From contig NZ_MKIN01000021.1 of the NCBI RefSeq assembly GCF_001938985.1, positions 248,001-312,000 on the forward strand: a stretch of 64,000 nt of DNA, written 5' to 3'. Shown piece by piece: positions 17,254-26,822 of this stretch; the first letter of the stretch is position 1; every line of letters starts with the position of its first letter. The notes under the pieces are model-generated. The model did no database searches, was not told the DNA's origin, and saw only the letters and a list, made by a program, of their open reading frames with translations. The stretch comes from Gillisella taibaishanensis. GTDB lineage: Bacteria; Pseudomonadota; Alphaproteobacteria; Rhizobiales; Rhizobiaceae. A program made the translations under genes and the position numbers.

Positions 17254-17955
17254 ATGGACACGCTGACCGACACCAAGCTCCGCACCCTCGACGCCGATCC
17301 TTATCCATGGCCCTATAACGGACAATGGCGGCCGGACAATACCGCCCTCATCATCATCGACATGCAGACCGATTTCTGCGGACCGGGCGGCTATGTCGAC
17401 CACATGGGCTATGACCTGTCGCTGGTGCGCGCACCGATCGAGCCGATCAAGGCGGTGCTGGCGGCTATGCGCGCCAAGGGCTATCACATCATCCACACCC
17501 GCGAGGGTCACCGTCCCGATCTCGCCGACCTTCCCGCCAATAAGCGCTGGCGCTCGCAGCGGATCAATGCCGGTATCGGCGATGCAGGCCCTTGTGGACG
17601 CATATTGGTGCGTGGCGAGCCGGGCTGGGATATCATCGAGGAGCTGGCGCCGATGGAAGGCGAGACGATCATCGACAAGCCTGGCAAGGGCTCGTTCTGC
17701 GCCACGGATCTGGAGCTGATCCTCAATCAGAAGCGCATCCAGAATATCATCCTGACCGGTATCACCACAGATGTCTGCGTCCACACCACCATGCGCGAGG
17801 CCAATGACCGCGGTTTCGAATGCCTGCTGCTGGAGGATTGCTGCGGCGCGACCGACTATGGCAATCACCTCGCCGCCATCAAGATGGTGAAGATGCAGGG
17901 CGGCGTGTTCGGAGCCGTCTCCAATTCCAAGGCACTGATTGAGGCCCTGCCGTGA
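17254..17955 (+). CDS. biuH: Biuret amidohydrolase (cysteine hydrolase, isochorismatase-like)
   Basis: The 233-residue cytoplasmic enzyme hydrolyses biuret to allophanate and ammonia. The triad appears as Asp36 ([11 protein letters not shown]), Lys142 ([10 protein letters not shown]) and Cys175 ([15 protein letters not shown]). This numbering, obtained from the ATG at 17254, coincides with that of the characterised R. leguminosarum enzyme, and TAGGAG lies 6 bases upstream; an ATG at 17248 directly abuts that site. [11 protein letters not shown] at the N-terminus is also typical. It overlaps cyanuric acid hydrolase by GTGA, so cyanurate to biuret to allophanate steps are translationally coupled. 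Confidence 0.95.
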   Translation: MDTLTDTKLRTLDADPYPWPYNGQWRPDNTALIIIDMQTDFCGPGGYVDHMGYDLSLVRAPIEPIKAVLAAMRAKGYHIIHTREGHRPDLADLPANKRWRSQRINAGIGDAGPCGRILVRGEPGWDIIEELAPMEGETIIDKPGKGSFCATDLELILNQKRIQNIILTGITTDVCVHTTMREANDRGFECLLLEDCCGATDYGNHLAAIKMVKMQGGVFGAVSNSKALIEALP

Positions 17956-19028
17956 CAACACGTTTTCGCGCCTCGGTCTATCGCGTCGCCGCCTCGGCTC
18001 CGGATGATATATCCGGCGTCGAAGCGCTGATTGCCGACGGCCTCGATCCGCATAGCATCGTCGCGGTGCTGGGCAAGACCGAAGGCAATGGCTGCGTAAA
18101 CGATTTCACCCGGGGCTTTGCCACCGCCACTTTCGAGGGGCTGTTTGCGCGTCTGGGTGTGGAAGGCGTCTCCATCGTCATGTCCGGCGGCACCGAAGGG
18201 GCGCTTTCGCCTCATTGGACGATATTCGCTCGGGAACAGGTCGACGCGCCAGCCATTTTTGCACCGTCTCGTCGGTCGCTCGCGATCGGGGTCAGCAGAA
18301 CCGCCGACCTTCTGCCTGAACATCTCGGCCGGAAAGAACAGGTGGACCTGGTCGCTCAGGGCGTGCGCGCCGCCATGGCCAGTGCTGGTATCGATGATCC
18401 CGCCGACGTACACTTCGTTCAAATCAAATGCCCGCTTCTAACCTCGGCCAAGGTGGCGCAGGCACAGGCGCGGGGCAAACGCACCGTCATTGCCGATACG
18501 CTGAAATCCATGGGTTATTCGCGCGGCGCCTCGGCGCTGGGTGTCGCGGTCGCACTTGGCGAGCTCGGCATGGATGATGTCGAGGACACGGACATCTGCC
18601 GCACGCTCGACCTCTATTCCGCCCGCGCTTCCACGTCTGCTGGTGTTGAACTCGCAGACCATGAAATCATCGTGCTCGGCATGAGCGAGCAGTGGACCGG
18701 GCCGTTTGCCATGACCCACACTGTGATGTGGGATGCCATGGACGCGCCGAGCGTGCGTGCCGCATGGTCGGCCCTGCCGCTCGGTAGGCTGGCAGCCGTG
18801 CTGGCCAAGGCCGAGCCCGACCCGCGCGGCACGGTGCGCGGCCGGCGCCATATCATGCTTGATGACAGCGACATTTCCGGCACCCGCCACGCCCGCGCTT
18901 TCGTAGGCGGCGTGCTGGCCGGCGTGTTTGGCGAGACCGAGCTTTACGTATCCGGCGGTGCTGAACATCAGGGTCCTCCTGGCGGCGGCCCGGTCGCCAT
19001 CATCGTCGAACGGGAGGAATGGGCATGA
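17952..19028 (+). CDS. Cyanuric acid amidohydrolase (AtzD/barbiturase family)
   Basis: The 358-residue ring-opening enzyme belongs to the small AtzD/TrzD/barbiturase fold. Its three internal repeats each show a Lys-Ser dyad: Lys42 (LGKTEGNG) with Ser78 (MSGGTEG), Lys159 (QIKCPLLT) with Ser227 (RASTSAGVE), and Lys286 (AKAEPDPRG) with Ser334 ([15 protein letters not shown]). The product carboxybiuret decarboxylates spontaneously to biuret. Biuret hydrolase and allophanate hydrolase in the same operon favour cyanuric acid over barbiturate as substrate. It starts at GTG overlapping biuH and overlaps the ABC ATPase by ATGA. Confidence 0.93.
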   Translation: MTTRFRASVYRVAASAPDDISGVEALIADGLDPHSIVAVLGKTEGNGCVNDFTRGFATATFEGLFARLGVEGVSIVMSGGTEGALSPHWTIFAREQVDAPAIFAPSRRSLAIGVSRTADLLPEHLGRKEQVDLVAQGVRAAMASAGIDDPADVHFVQIKCPLLTSAKVAQAQARGKRTVIADTLKSMGYSRGASALGVAVALGELGMDDVEDTDICRTLDLYSARASTSAGVELADHEIIVLGMSEQWTGPFAMTHTVMWDAMDAPSVRAAWSALPLGRLAAVLAKAEPDPRGTVRGRRHIMLDDSDISGTRHARAFVGGVLAGVFGETELYVSGGAEHQGPPGGGPVAIIVEREEWA

Positions 19029-20545
19029 AAGCCAAGGCCATCGGCATCGAAACCGCCGGCATGACCATGCGGTTCGGCAGCTTCACCGCACTCGATACTG
19101 TCTCGATCAAGGTCCAAGCGGGTTCTTTCCATGCGCTGCTCGGAGAAAACGGCGCCGGCAAATCGACGCTGGTCAAATGCATCATGGGCTTTTACCGACA
19201 GACCTCAGGCCAATTGCTGGTCGAGGACCGGGAAGTGGAGATCGCCTCGCCGCGCGATGCGGCGGCGCTCGGGCTCGGCATGGTCTACCAGCATTTCACC
19301 CTGGTGCCCTCGCTGACCGGCGCCGAAAACCTCGTCATCAGCCGCAACAGCGTGCCTGCGATGATCGATTGGCGGCAGGAGCGCCGGGCGCTCGAGGCCT
19401 TCATGGCAACGATGCCGTTCCAAATTCCGCTGGAGCGGCCAGTGCGCGATCTCTCGGCCGGCGAAAAGCAGAAGCTTGAGATCATCAAGCAGCTTTATCT
19501 TGGCCGCCGGTTCCTGATCCTCGACGAGCCGACCTCGGTACTGACGCCGGCGGAAGCCGATGACATGCTGGGCCTGGTGCGGGGCCTGACCGAGAGCGGC
19601 GCGCTAACCGTGCTGATGATCTCCCACAAGTTTCACGAGGTGCGCAAATTTGCCGATGCCGTCTCGGTTCTCAGGCGCGGCAAGCTTGTCGGCTCCGGCA
19701 AAACCGCTGAGCTTACCACTGAAGAGATGGCCGCGATGATGATCGGCGACGTCAAGCTCGCCGCCCTCGACAGCCGCCTGCCGGTTGCCGAAGCGAGCCC
19801 ATCGATCCTGACGATCAAGGGCCTGAAAACTCGCGACCGCAGTGGCCTGAAGACCATCGAAATAGAGAACCTGAAAGTGCAGGCCGGCGAGATCCTCGGC
19901 ATCGCCGGCATATCGGGCAATGGCCAGAAGGAACTGGCCGAGGTTCTGGCCGGGCAACGTCCTGCCGAGGCCGGTGAGATCGCAGTTAAGGACAAGCCCT
20001 ACACCGCCACCCGCCAGGAGACCCGGGCGGCCAATGTCCGCTTTATCCCGGAAGAGCCACTGCTCAATGCCTGCGCACCGAAAATGTCTGTTGCAGAGAA
20101 CCTCAGTTTTCGCGATTTCGACCTGACGGAGCAAGGAAAGACGAGGGTGTGGCTGAATGCCGGCGCCATGCGCCGCAACGCCAACCGGCTGATTGCGGAT
20201 TTCAAGGTCAAGACCGCCTCCTCCGCCTCCCCGATCGCCTCGCTGTCGGGCGGTAATGTCCAGCGCGCCGTGCTTGCTCGCGAGCTGACCGGTGCGGTCG
20301 ATTTGCTCATCGTCTCCAATCCCTGCTTCGGCCTCGATTTCTCTGCCGTCGCCGAAATCCGCGCCCGGATCATGAAGGCCCGCAACAGCGGCAGCGCCGT
20401 TCTGCTATTTTCGGAGGATCTGGACGAGTTGATGGAAATGTCCGACCGTATCGCCGTGATGTCGGATGGCAGGCTGGTTTATGAAACACCGGCGCGCGGC
20501 GCCGACAGCGCCGTGATCGGCGCCCATATGGCGGGGCACGCATGA
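19025..20545 (+). CDS. ABC transporter ATP-binding protein, BMP/nucleoside-type double-domain
   Basis: The 506-residue protein has two ATPase domains, as in YufO/RbsA-type importers. The first has Walker [10 protein letters not shown], signature [10 protein letters not shown] and Walker [13 protein letters not shown]. The second has a degenerate P-loop [12 protein letters not shown] and signature [15 protein letters not shown], which is normal for this family. It energises the two permeases at 14111-16212, although three enzyme genes intervene, showing that transporter and catabolism are one unit. Start 19025 overlaps the preceding stop; ATG 19019 sits inside the GGGAGGA ribosome site. Confidence 0.92.
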   Translation: MKAKAIGIETAGMTMRFGSFTALDTVSIKVQAGSFHALLGENGAGKSTLVKCIMGFYRQTSGQLLVEDREVEIASPRDAAALGLGMVYQHFTLVPSLTGAENLVISRNSVPAMIDWRQERRALEAFMATMPFQIPLERPVRDLSAGEKQKLEIIKQLYLGRRFLILDEPTSVLTPAEADDMLGLVRGLTESGALTVLMISHKFHEVRKFADAVSVLRRGKLVGSGKTAELTTEEMAAMMIGDVKLAALDSRLPVAEASPSILTIKGLKTRDRSGLKTIEIENLKVQAGEILGIAGISGNGQKELAEVLAGQRPAEAGEIAVKDKPYTATRQETRAANVRFIPEEPLLNACAPKMSVAENLSFRDFDLTEQGKTRVWLNAGAMRRNANRLIADFKVKTASSASPIASLSGGNVQRAVLARELTGAVDLLIVSNPCFGLDFSAVAEIRARIMKARNSGSAVLLFSEDLDELMEMSDRIAVMSDGRLVYETPARGADSAVIGAHMAGHA

Positions 20546-21213
20546 TGGTTGATATCAAGGCCCAACCCTTCGCCTTCCCTTTGAATGTGGAAAAGGCAGC
20601 GCTCATCGTCATCGACATGCAGCGCGACTTTACCGAACCTGGCGGCTTTGGCGAAACGCTCGGCAACGATGTCAGCCTGGTCAGCGCCATTGTGCCGGAT
20701 GTGAAGCGGCTGCTGGAGGCCGCCCGCGCCACGGGGCTTACTGTGATCCACACCATGGAATGCCACCGGCCCGATCTCTCCGACCTGCCGGAGGCCAAGC
20801 GCAATCGCGGCAATCCGAGCCTCCGCATCGGCGACCAGGGACCGATGGGGCGTATTCTGATCTCTGGCGAGTATGGCACGGACATCCTGCCGGCCCTGGC
20901 ACCGACCCCCGGCGAACTGGTAATCGAAAAGCCCGGCAAAGGCGCCTTTTATGCCACGCCTCTTGGCGACGAGCTGAAATCCCGTGGTATTACTCAGCTG
21001 ATTTTTGCCGGCGTCACCACCGAGGTCTGCGTGCAGACGACGATGCGGGAGGCCAATGATCGCGGCTATGACTGCTTGCTGGTCGAAGAAGCCACCGCCA
21101 GCTACTTCCCGGCTTTCAAACAGGCGGCACTCGACATGATCCGCGCCCAGGGCGGCATTGTCGGCTGGACCGCCCATATCGACGATGTCCTGGAGGCACT
21201 GGACCATGGCTGA
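20542..21213 (+). CDS. Second cysteine hydrolase, biuret/triuret hydrolase-like
   Basis: The 223-residue isochorismatase-like hydrolase has its own triad: Asp25 ([10 protein letters not shown]), Lys130 ([10 protein letters not shown]) and Cys163 ([15 protein letters not shown]). It shares the [15 protein letters not shown] and [10 protein letters not shown] stretches with BiuH but lacks the [12 protein letters not shown]-terminus and diverges at the C-terminus. Related enzymes include triuret hydrolase, which gives carboxybiuret, and ureidoacrylate hydrolase RutB. The operon context favours a ureide. Triuret is a reasonable guess, not a demonstration. It overlaps the ATPase upstream (ATGA) and the cupin downstream (8 bases). 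Confidence 0.85.
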   Translation: MMVDIKAQPFAFPLNVEKAALIVIDMQRDFTEPGGFGETLGNDVSLVSAIVPDVKRLLEAARATGLTVIHTMECHRPDLSDLPEAKRNRGNPSLRIGDQGPMGRILISGEYGTDILPALAPTPGELVIEKPGKGAFYATPLGDELKSRGITQLIFAGVTTEVCVQTTMREANDRGYDCLLVEEATASYFPAFKQAALDMIRAQGGIVGWTAHIDDVLEALDHG

Positions 21214-21553
21214 AACCACCCGAACCAACATGCTATCAGGCGGCTGGAAGGATCTCCCCTACGAGGCTTTCCGTGATGGCGTGACCATTCACTGGATCAA
21301 CCGCTTTGCTAGCGACCAGCCGGGCGTTGCGCTCCTAAAGTATCAGCCGGGAGCTTCCGTTCCCCGCCACCGCCACGAGGGGCTGGAAACCATTCTCGTG
21401 CTCGAAGGCAGCCAGTCAGACGAGACCGGCACCTATGGCACCGGCTCCTTCATCGTCAATGCTGTTGGCACCGAACATTCGGTCTGGAGCATCGATGGCT
21501 GCACCGTTCTGATCCAGTGGGATCGCCCCGTAACATTGTTAGAAACCCAATAA
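21206..21553 (+). CDS. Cupin-domain protein (ChrR-like single cupin)
   Basis: The 115-residue single-domain cupin has metal-binding residues in [17 protein letters not shown] (two His and Glu) and a second-motif His in [14 protein letters not shown] 21206 overlaps the end of the cysteine hydrolase gene by 8 bases. Similar small cupins accompany catabolic operons with unclear roles; they could sense or isomerise an intermediate. No enzymatic assignment is possible from sequence. Confidence 0.85.
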   Translation: MAETTRTNMLSGGWKDLPYEAFRDGVTIHWINRFASDQPGVALLKYQPGASVPRHRHEGLETILVLEGSQSDETGTYGTGSFIVNAVGTEHSVWSIDGCTVLIQWDRPVTLLETQ

Positions 21554-21577
21554 CATTCCTGAAAGACCGAGAGAGCC

Positions 21578-23371
21578 ATGACCTTTTCAAAAGCATTTGA
21601 TATCGCATCCCTTCACGCTGCCTACGCCTCGGGCTGGACGGCGCAGGAGATGATCGAAGAGGTATTTTCCCGCATTGCCGCCATTGACGATCCCGGCATT
21701 TTCCTGAGCCTTGCCGCCAAGGAAGACCTCCTGGCCGAAGCCAAGGCGCTCGGCACCTTCACGCCTGATAGCAAACCGCTCTGGGGCATTCCCTTTGCCG
21801 CCAAGGACAACATCGATGTCGCGGGCTTGCCAACCACAGCCGCCTGCCCTGATTACGCCTATGTCCCGACCGCTGACGCGACCGTGGTGCGGCTGCTGAA
21901 GGAAGCTGGCGCGCTTGTCATCGGCAAGACCAATCTCGACCAGTTCGCCACCGGCCTCGTCGGCGTGCGCACGCCGCATTCGATCCCGCGCAATGCCGTG
22001 GATCCGACACTGGTGCCCGGTGGCTCCAGCTCCGGTTCGGCGGTTGCCACGGCGCAAGGGATCGTCAGTTTCGCGCTCGGCACCGATACGGCTGGCTCCG
22101 GTCGCGTTCCTGCGGGGCTCAACAATATCGTCGGCCTGAAACCGTCGGTTGGCGCGCTCTCGGCTACCGGCGTCGTGCCCGCCTGCCGCACACTCGATTG
22201 CGTTTCGATCTTTGCTTTGACCGTCGAGGATGCGCACCGTGTCTTCACCGTTGCTGCTCAGCCTGACGCCAGCGATGCGTATTCCCGCAGCATGCCGGCA
22301 GGCCATGCCATGGCGGCAGCCCCGGTACTGCGCATTGGCGTTCCCGCCCGCGCGGATCGCGAATTCTTCGGCGACAAGGCCATGGAAGCCGCCTTCGACA
22401 CGGCGCTGGTAACGCTCGCCGCCATGGGCCATAAGCTGGTCGAGCTCCCATTTGCCCGATTTTACGAGACCGCAAACCTTCTCTATGAGGGCGCCTGGGT
22501 TGCGGAACGCTATGCGGCGGTGAAGGAGTTCTTCGATACGAAGCCCGAAAGCTTCCACCCGGTCACTCACAAGATTTATACTGGCGCCAAGGCGCTGACC
22601 GCCGCCGATGCCTTTGCCGGCATGTACCGCCTGCAAGCATTGAAGAAGGAACTTGCGCCGCTGATCGCTTCCGTCGACGTGATCTGCGTACCGACGGCAC
22701 CAACCCATTATACGCTGGCCGATCTGGAGGCAGAACCGATCAAGGCCAATTCGCGGCTCGGCACCTATACCAATTTCGTCAACCTGTTGGATATGTGCGG
22801 CATTGCCGTTCCGACCGGTGCGCGCAGCGATGGCCTGCCGTCGAGCGTCACCATGCTTGCCCCCTTCGGCAAGGATGGGCTGACGGCAGCGCTCGGCGCC
22901 GACCTGCACCAGCGCCTTGCCAAGGATCTCGGCGCCACCGGCTGGCCACTGCCGCAGGCAGCTGAAAAGCCTGCCGAAAAGGCCGAGGGACTTATCCCTG
23001 TCATCGTCGTCGGCGCGCATCTCTCGGGCATGCCGCTGAACCGGCAGCTCACCGATCTCGATGCCAAGTTCCTGCGCGCCGGCACGACCGCGGCGAGCTA
23101 TAAGCTGTTTGCCCTGCCGAACCAGACCCCGCCGAAGCCCGGCCTTGTGAGGGTCGACAACGGCGCGGCGATTGCCGTGGAAATCTGGCAGCTGACGCCT
23201 GATGGTTTCGGCAAATTCGTCAACATGATCCCGTCACCGATGTGCATCGGCACGGTTTTTCTGGACGACGGATCGAGCGCGAAGGGCTTCCTGGTCGAGC
23301 CTTCCGCCCTCGAAGGCGCCGAAGACATTACGCATCTCGGCGGCTGGAGAGCCTATATCGCCAGCCTGTAA
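21578..23371 (+). CDS. atzF: Allophanate hydrolase (AtzF/DUR1 type)
   Basis: The 597-residue two-domain enzyme completes the route to ammonia and CO2. The N-terminal amidase-signature domain has the Ser-cisSer-Lys triad: Lys76 (PFAAKDNIDVAG), cis-Ser near 151 (PGGSSSGSAVA) and Ser174 (GTDTAGSGRVPAG). The C-terminal domain (about 470-597), with VVGAHLSGMPLNRQL, matches the allophanate-hydrolase extension absent from plain amidases. Length is typical for AtzF. It is last in the operon and convergent with the unrelated amidase at 23418. Confidence 0.95.
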   Translation: MTFSKAFDIASLHAAYASGWTAQEMIEEVFSRIAAIDDPGIFLSLAAKEDLLAEAKALGTFTPDSKPLWGIPFAAKDNIDVAGLPTTAACPDYAYVPTADATVVRLLKEAGALVIGKTNLDQFATGLVGVRTPHSIPRNAVDPTLVPGGSSSGSAVATAQGIVSFALGTDTAGSGRVPAGLNNIVGLKPSVGALSATGVVPACRTLDCVSIFALTVEDAHRVFTVAAQPDASDAYSRSMPAGHAMAAAPVLRIGVPARADREFFGDKAMEAAFDTALVTLAAMGHKLVELPFARFYETANLLYEGAWVAERYAAVKEFFDTKPESFHPVTHKIYTGAKALTAADAFAGMYRLQALKKELAPLIASVDVICVPTAPTHYTLADLEAEPIKANSRLGTYTNFVNLLDMCGIAVPTGARSDGLPSSVTMLAPFGKDGLTAALGADLHQRLAKDLGATGWPLPQAAEKPAEKAEGLIPVIVVGAHLSGMPLNRQLTDLDAKFLRAGTTAASYKLFALPNQTPPKPGLVRVDNGAAIAVEIWQLTPDGFGKFVNMIPSPMCIGTVFLDDGSSAKGFLVEPSALEGAEDITHLGGWRAYIASL

Positions 23372-23417
23372 AAAATCGCCGCTGGCCAGCAGCAATTGTT
23401 TTAAAGACGATAGCCTA

Positions 23418-24812
23418 TCAAAGCCGTGGCGGCGTCGGCCAATTGCCGATCCGCCCGGTCCAGCTTTCAAACAACCGGGACAGTTTCAGGACCGTCAGGT
23501 CGGCAAAGCGCGGGCCGACGATCTGCAAGCCGATTGGCATGCCGCTCTCAGAAAATCCGCAATTGATCGAGGCCGCCGGCTGTTCCGACATGTTCCACGG
23601 CACGGTAAAGGCGATGTGCTCGAAGGGCTTGTGCGGATCATTCGTCGGCGAAGCCCAATCGGCCGGATAGGACACGGTGGGATTGACCGGCGAGAGCACA
23701 GCATCCACCCGGGTGAACAACGCGCCGCAGGTCTTGCGCATCTCGATGGTCTGGCCAAAGCCCTTGACCGCATCGACGCCGCTGACATGGGCGCCACCCT
23801 CTGCCCACTCATAAATGTAAGGCAAAATCCGGCGGCGCTTTTCCTCGCTGAGCGGCGCGATATCGCCCCAGAATTTCGAGCGCCAGAAGACGTCGAGTCC
23901 GTCAAGCATGGCACGGGTCATGACCGGTCCGACCTCGATGATCTCAGCACCCGCAGCCTCAAATCGCTTGGCGGCGGCGATGACAGCATCGCGCACTTCG
24001 GGCTCAGGAGCAAAACCGCAGCCCGCATCCAGCATCAGGCCGATCCGCATACCCTTGAGGTCGATGGCCTCGTCCAGCCAGTCGATCTCCTGCGGCGGCA
24101 GGCTGGTGCCATCGCGCCAGTCGGGCCGCGACAGCGTCTGCATGGCATAGGCGGCATCGTCGACGCAGCGGGTCATCGGCCCGGCGCAACGCCCGACATA
24201 ATACGGATCAACGGGGATGCGGCCATGGCTGGGCTTGAAACCGAACAGCCCGCACCAGCCGGCCGGCAGGCGGACGGAACCACCGATATCAGTGCCGATA
24301 TGCAGCGGCCCGAAGCCGGCCGCTCCAGCCGCTGCCGCGCCGGCGCTCGACCCACCCGGATTCTGGCTCAGATCCCAGGGATTGCGGCTCAAGGGGTGGA
24401 AGCTCGACAGACCCGACGACAGCATGCCGTAATCCGGGCAGGTGGTCTTGGCAAAGATCACCGCGCCGTCCTCGCGCATGCGCGCCGCAATCGGTGCATC
24501 GGCAGCGGCTGGCACGAGATCGACGGCGGCGGTCCCGAGCGGCACCGGCTGGCCTTCGGTCGCGATCAACTCTTTCAGCGTCACGGGAATGCCATCGAGG
24601 GGGCCGAGTGGCGCGCCGCGCTGCCAGCGTTCTGTGGAAGCAAGCGCCTGGGCACGCGCGCTCTCGGGATCGTAGAGATAGAGCGCCTGGACGGCGGGTT
24701 CAAAAGCCTCGACCCGCGCTTCAACGGCCTGCCAATATTCCTCCGGTGAAAGGGTCTTGGCGCTATAGGCAGCGACGAGTTCACGGATGGTGAGGGTGAG
24801 AAGGTCGGTCAT
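23418..24812 (-). CDS. Amidase-signature family amidase
   Basis: The 464-residue enzyme has the amidase-signature triad in GIPVTLKELIATEG (Lys), NPGGSSAGAAAAGAAG (cis-Ser) and HIGTDIGGSVRLPAGWCG (nucleophile Ser). It hydrolyses an amide to acid and ammonia; the substrate is not predictable. It is the last gene of the minus-strand Dpp operon under the LysR regulator, 40 bases after the ATPase gene, suggesting its substrate enters through that importer. I considered AtzE, but no AtzG-type small partner gene adjoins it. Confidence 0.9.
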   Translation of the reverse strand: MTDLLTLTIRELVAAYSAKTLSPEEYWQAVEARVEAFEPAVQALYLYDPESARAQALASTERWQRGAPLGPLDGIPVTLKELIATEGQPVPLGTAAVDLVPAAADAPIAARMREDGAVIFAKTTCPDYGMLSSGLSSFHPLSRNPWDLSQNPGGSSAGAAAAGAAGFGPLHIGTDIGGSVRLPAGWCGLFGFKPSHGRIPVDPYYVGRCAGPMTRCVDDAAYAMQTLSRPDWRDGTSLPPQEIDWLDEAIDLKGMRIGLMLDAGCGFAPEPEVRDAVIAAAKRFEAAGAEIIEVGPVMTRAMLDGLDVFWRSKFWGDIAPLSEEKRRRILPYIYEWAEGGAHVSGVDAVKGFGQTIEMRKTCGALFTRVDAVLSPVNPTVSYPADWASPTNDPHKPFEHIAFTVPWNMSEQPAASINCGFSESGMPIGLQIVGPRFADLTVLKLSRLFESWTGRIGNWPTPPRL

Positions 24813-24852
24813 GGCAGGCTTTCTGTCTGTCTCAAATAGATTGGATCAATTT

Positions 24853-25839
24853 TCAGTCGGCAGCGCCGGCTATGACGTCTGCCCGGTGGCAAGCCACTTG
24901 CCGGCCCGGCGCCAGCGTGCGCAGCAATGGCGCCTCCTGCCCGCAACGGGCCTCGGCCAGCGGGCAGCGGCTACGGAAGGCGCAGCCGGTCCCAGGGTCG
25001 CCATTTGCGGCGGGCGGTGGTACGGCCGATTTGGGCGGGCGGCCGAAGCGTTCGATGCTCGGTTCGGCATCTCCAAGGATTTTCGTATAGGGGTGCAGGG
25101 GCTGGCGCAGCACGGCCTCGGCCGGTCCCTCTTCCACCAGTCGACCGCGATACATCACCCCGACCCTATCGGCGATACAATCGACGACGGCAAGATTATG
25201 GGTGATGAACAGGAAGCTGACGCCCCGGCTGCGGCGCAGGTCCATCAGCAGATTGAGCACCTGGCCCTGAACCGAGAGATCGAGCGCCGAGACTGCTTCA
25301 TCGGCCACGACAAGTTTCGGCTCGGTGATTAGCGCACGGGCAATGGCGATGCGCTGGCGCTGGCCGCCGGAAAACTCATGCGGATAGCGCTCGGCATGAA
25401 CGGCCTGCAGGCCGACGCTTTCAAGCATGGCTGCGACCTTGTCGCGGATGGTACCTTTGGCCGGCTTGGGTTGCAGGACATGCAGCGGCTCGGCAATGAT
25501 CCGGCCGATGGTATGGCGCGGGTCGAGCGAGCCGAACGGGTCCTGGAACACCATCTGGAAGGCCTGCCGCTTTGCCTTCAAAGCTTTGGCCGACAGGGAA
25601 AACAGATCGTCGCCGTCAAACAGCACATGGCCTGATGTCGGCCGGTCCAGCGCCATCACCAGCCGCGCCAAGGTCGACTTGCCACAGCCGCTTTCGCCAA
25701 CGATGCCGTAGATTTCACCGGAGCCGACCGTCAGCGATACGCCGTCCAGCGCCCGGCTAGCATGGGAAGCACCGAATAGCGGCCGGGTAACGTAGTCGCG
25801 GGTAAGCCCCTGGATATCGAGCAATCTATCGCCGCTCAT
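24853..25839 (-). CDS. ABC transporter ATP-binding protein, DppF type
   Basis: The 328-residue ATPase has Walker A GESGCGKST, signature FSGGQRQRIAIARAL, Walker B LVVADEAVSALD and the oligopeptide C-terminal element HPYTKILGDAEPSIERF. A Cys-containing tail (GTGCAFRSRCPLAEARCGQE) is common to this family. The start MSGDRLLDIQG overlaps the DppD stop by 4 bases; the longer upstream frame is antisense-type noise. It works with DppD. Confidence 0.93.
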   Translation of the reverse strand: MSGDRLLDIQGLTRDYVTRPLFGASHASRALDGVSLTVGSGEIYGIVGESGCGKSTLARLVMALDRPTSGHVLFDGDDLFSLSAKALKAKRQAFQMVFQDPFGSLDPRHTIGRIIAEPLHVLQPKPAKGTIRDKVAAMLESVGLQAVHAERYPHEFSGGQRQRIAIARALITEPKLVVADEAVSALDLSVQGQVLNLLMDLRRSRGVSFLFITHNLAVVDCIADRVGVMYRGRLVEEGPAEAVLRQPLHPYTKILGDAEPSIERFGRPPKSAVPPPAANGDPGTGCAFRSRCPLAEARCGQEAPLLRTLAPGRQVACHRADVIAGAAD

Positions 25840-26822
25840 CGGCCGATCTCCCTGCGTTCGACCCGCAGACAGCGCAAGGCGCGATCTTCGCTTGCCAGAA
25901 ACCAGCCGGGCGCCACGGCACGACAGTCGTCGGTGGCCTCGGTGCAGCGGTCGGAAAAACAGCAGCCGGGCGGCAGCCGTGCAAAGCCCGGTACCGTGCC
26001 GGCAATGCTGGCGAGCCTGCCATCGCCGGATACCCGTCTCGGCACGGCCGCTACCAGCCCGCGCGTGTAAGGATTGAGCGGCGTGGCGAGAACGGCGCGT
26101 GTTGGCCCCTCCTCCATCCGCCGCCCGGCATAGAGCACCAGCGTGCGGTCGCACATCCGGGCGATCACGCCGAGGTCATGGCTGACGAGGATCAGCGCCA
26201 TCCGGTATTCGCGCACGAGATCGTCGAGAATGTCCAGAATTTCCGCCTGCACCGTCACATCGAGCGCGGTGGTCGGTTCATCGGCAATCATCAGTGCCGG
26301 CTTCAGCGCCAGCGCAATGGCAATGCCGACCCGCTGGCGCTGGCCGCCGGACATTTCGTGCGGATAGGTTCCCGCCCGGCGCTTGGCGTCTGCAATGCGC
26401 ACCTGGTCGAGCAGTTCGACCGCCTCGCGCCGCGCTGCCCGCCAGGACAGGCCTCGATGCCAGACAAGGCCTTCGGCGATTTGGTCGCCAACCGTCATCG
26501 CCGGATTGAGCGCGGTCAGCGGCTCCTGAAAGATCATGCCGATCCGGTTGCCTCTGATCTGACAGAGCCGGTCTTCACTCGCTTGAAGCAGGTTTTCGCC
26601 GTCGAGCAGGATCTGCCCGGTTGGCCGCGCAACGTCAGGAAGCAGGCCGATGACCGCGAGCGAGGCCAGCGACTTGCCGGAACCGCTTTCACCGACAATG
26701 CCGAGCGTTTCGCCGGCCATGAGGTCGACGCTCAGATCCTCGACGATAGGCATGGTTCGCCCATCCGGCAGATCAACGGAAATCGCGAGATCGCGGATCG
26801 ACAGCAGCGGTTGCTCAGTCAT
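25836..26822 (-). CDS. ABC transporter ATP-binding protein, DppD type
   Basis: The 328-residue ATPase has Walker A GESGSGKSL, signature MSGGQRQRVGIAIAL, Walker B LMIADEPTTALDVTVQ and C-terminal GCCFSDRCTEATDDC. ATG 26822 overlaps the DppC stop by ATGA. It forms the ATPase pair with the DppF gene that follows, coupled in the same way. Confidence 0.93.
   Translation of the reverse strand: MTEQPLLSIRDLAISVDLPDGRTMPIVEDLSVDLMAGETLGIVGESGSGKSLASLAVIGLLPDVARPTGQILLDGENLLQASEDRLCQIRGNRIGMIFQEPLTALNPAMTVGDQIAEGLVWHRGLSWRAARREAVELLDQVRIADAKRRAGTYPHEMSGGQRQRVGIAIALALKPALMIADEPTTALDVTVQAEILDILDDLVREYRMALILVSHDLGVIARMCDRTLVLYAGRRMEEGPTRAVLATPLNPYTRGLVAAVPRRVSGDGRLASIAGTVPGFARLPPGCCFSDRCTEATDDCRAVAPGWFLASEDRALRCLRVERREIGR

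Noticed and set aside
16177..17961. 594-codon minus-strand open frame
   Set aside because: Antisense to amiF and biuH, both of which have complete catalytic triads.
17952..19028. Cyanuric acid hydrolase considered as barbiturase
   Set aside because: Same fold, but operon partners BiuH and AtzF process the products of cyanurate, and no pyrimidine-degradation genes are present.
21587..23020. 477-codon minus-strand open frame
   Set aside because: Antisense to allophanate hydrolase.
23418..24812. Amidase considered as AtzE (carboxybiuret hydrolase)
   Set aside because: No AtzG-like small subunit gene is adjacent and it belongs to a different, convergent operon with a peptide transporter.
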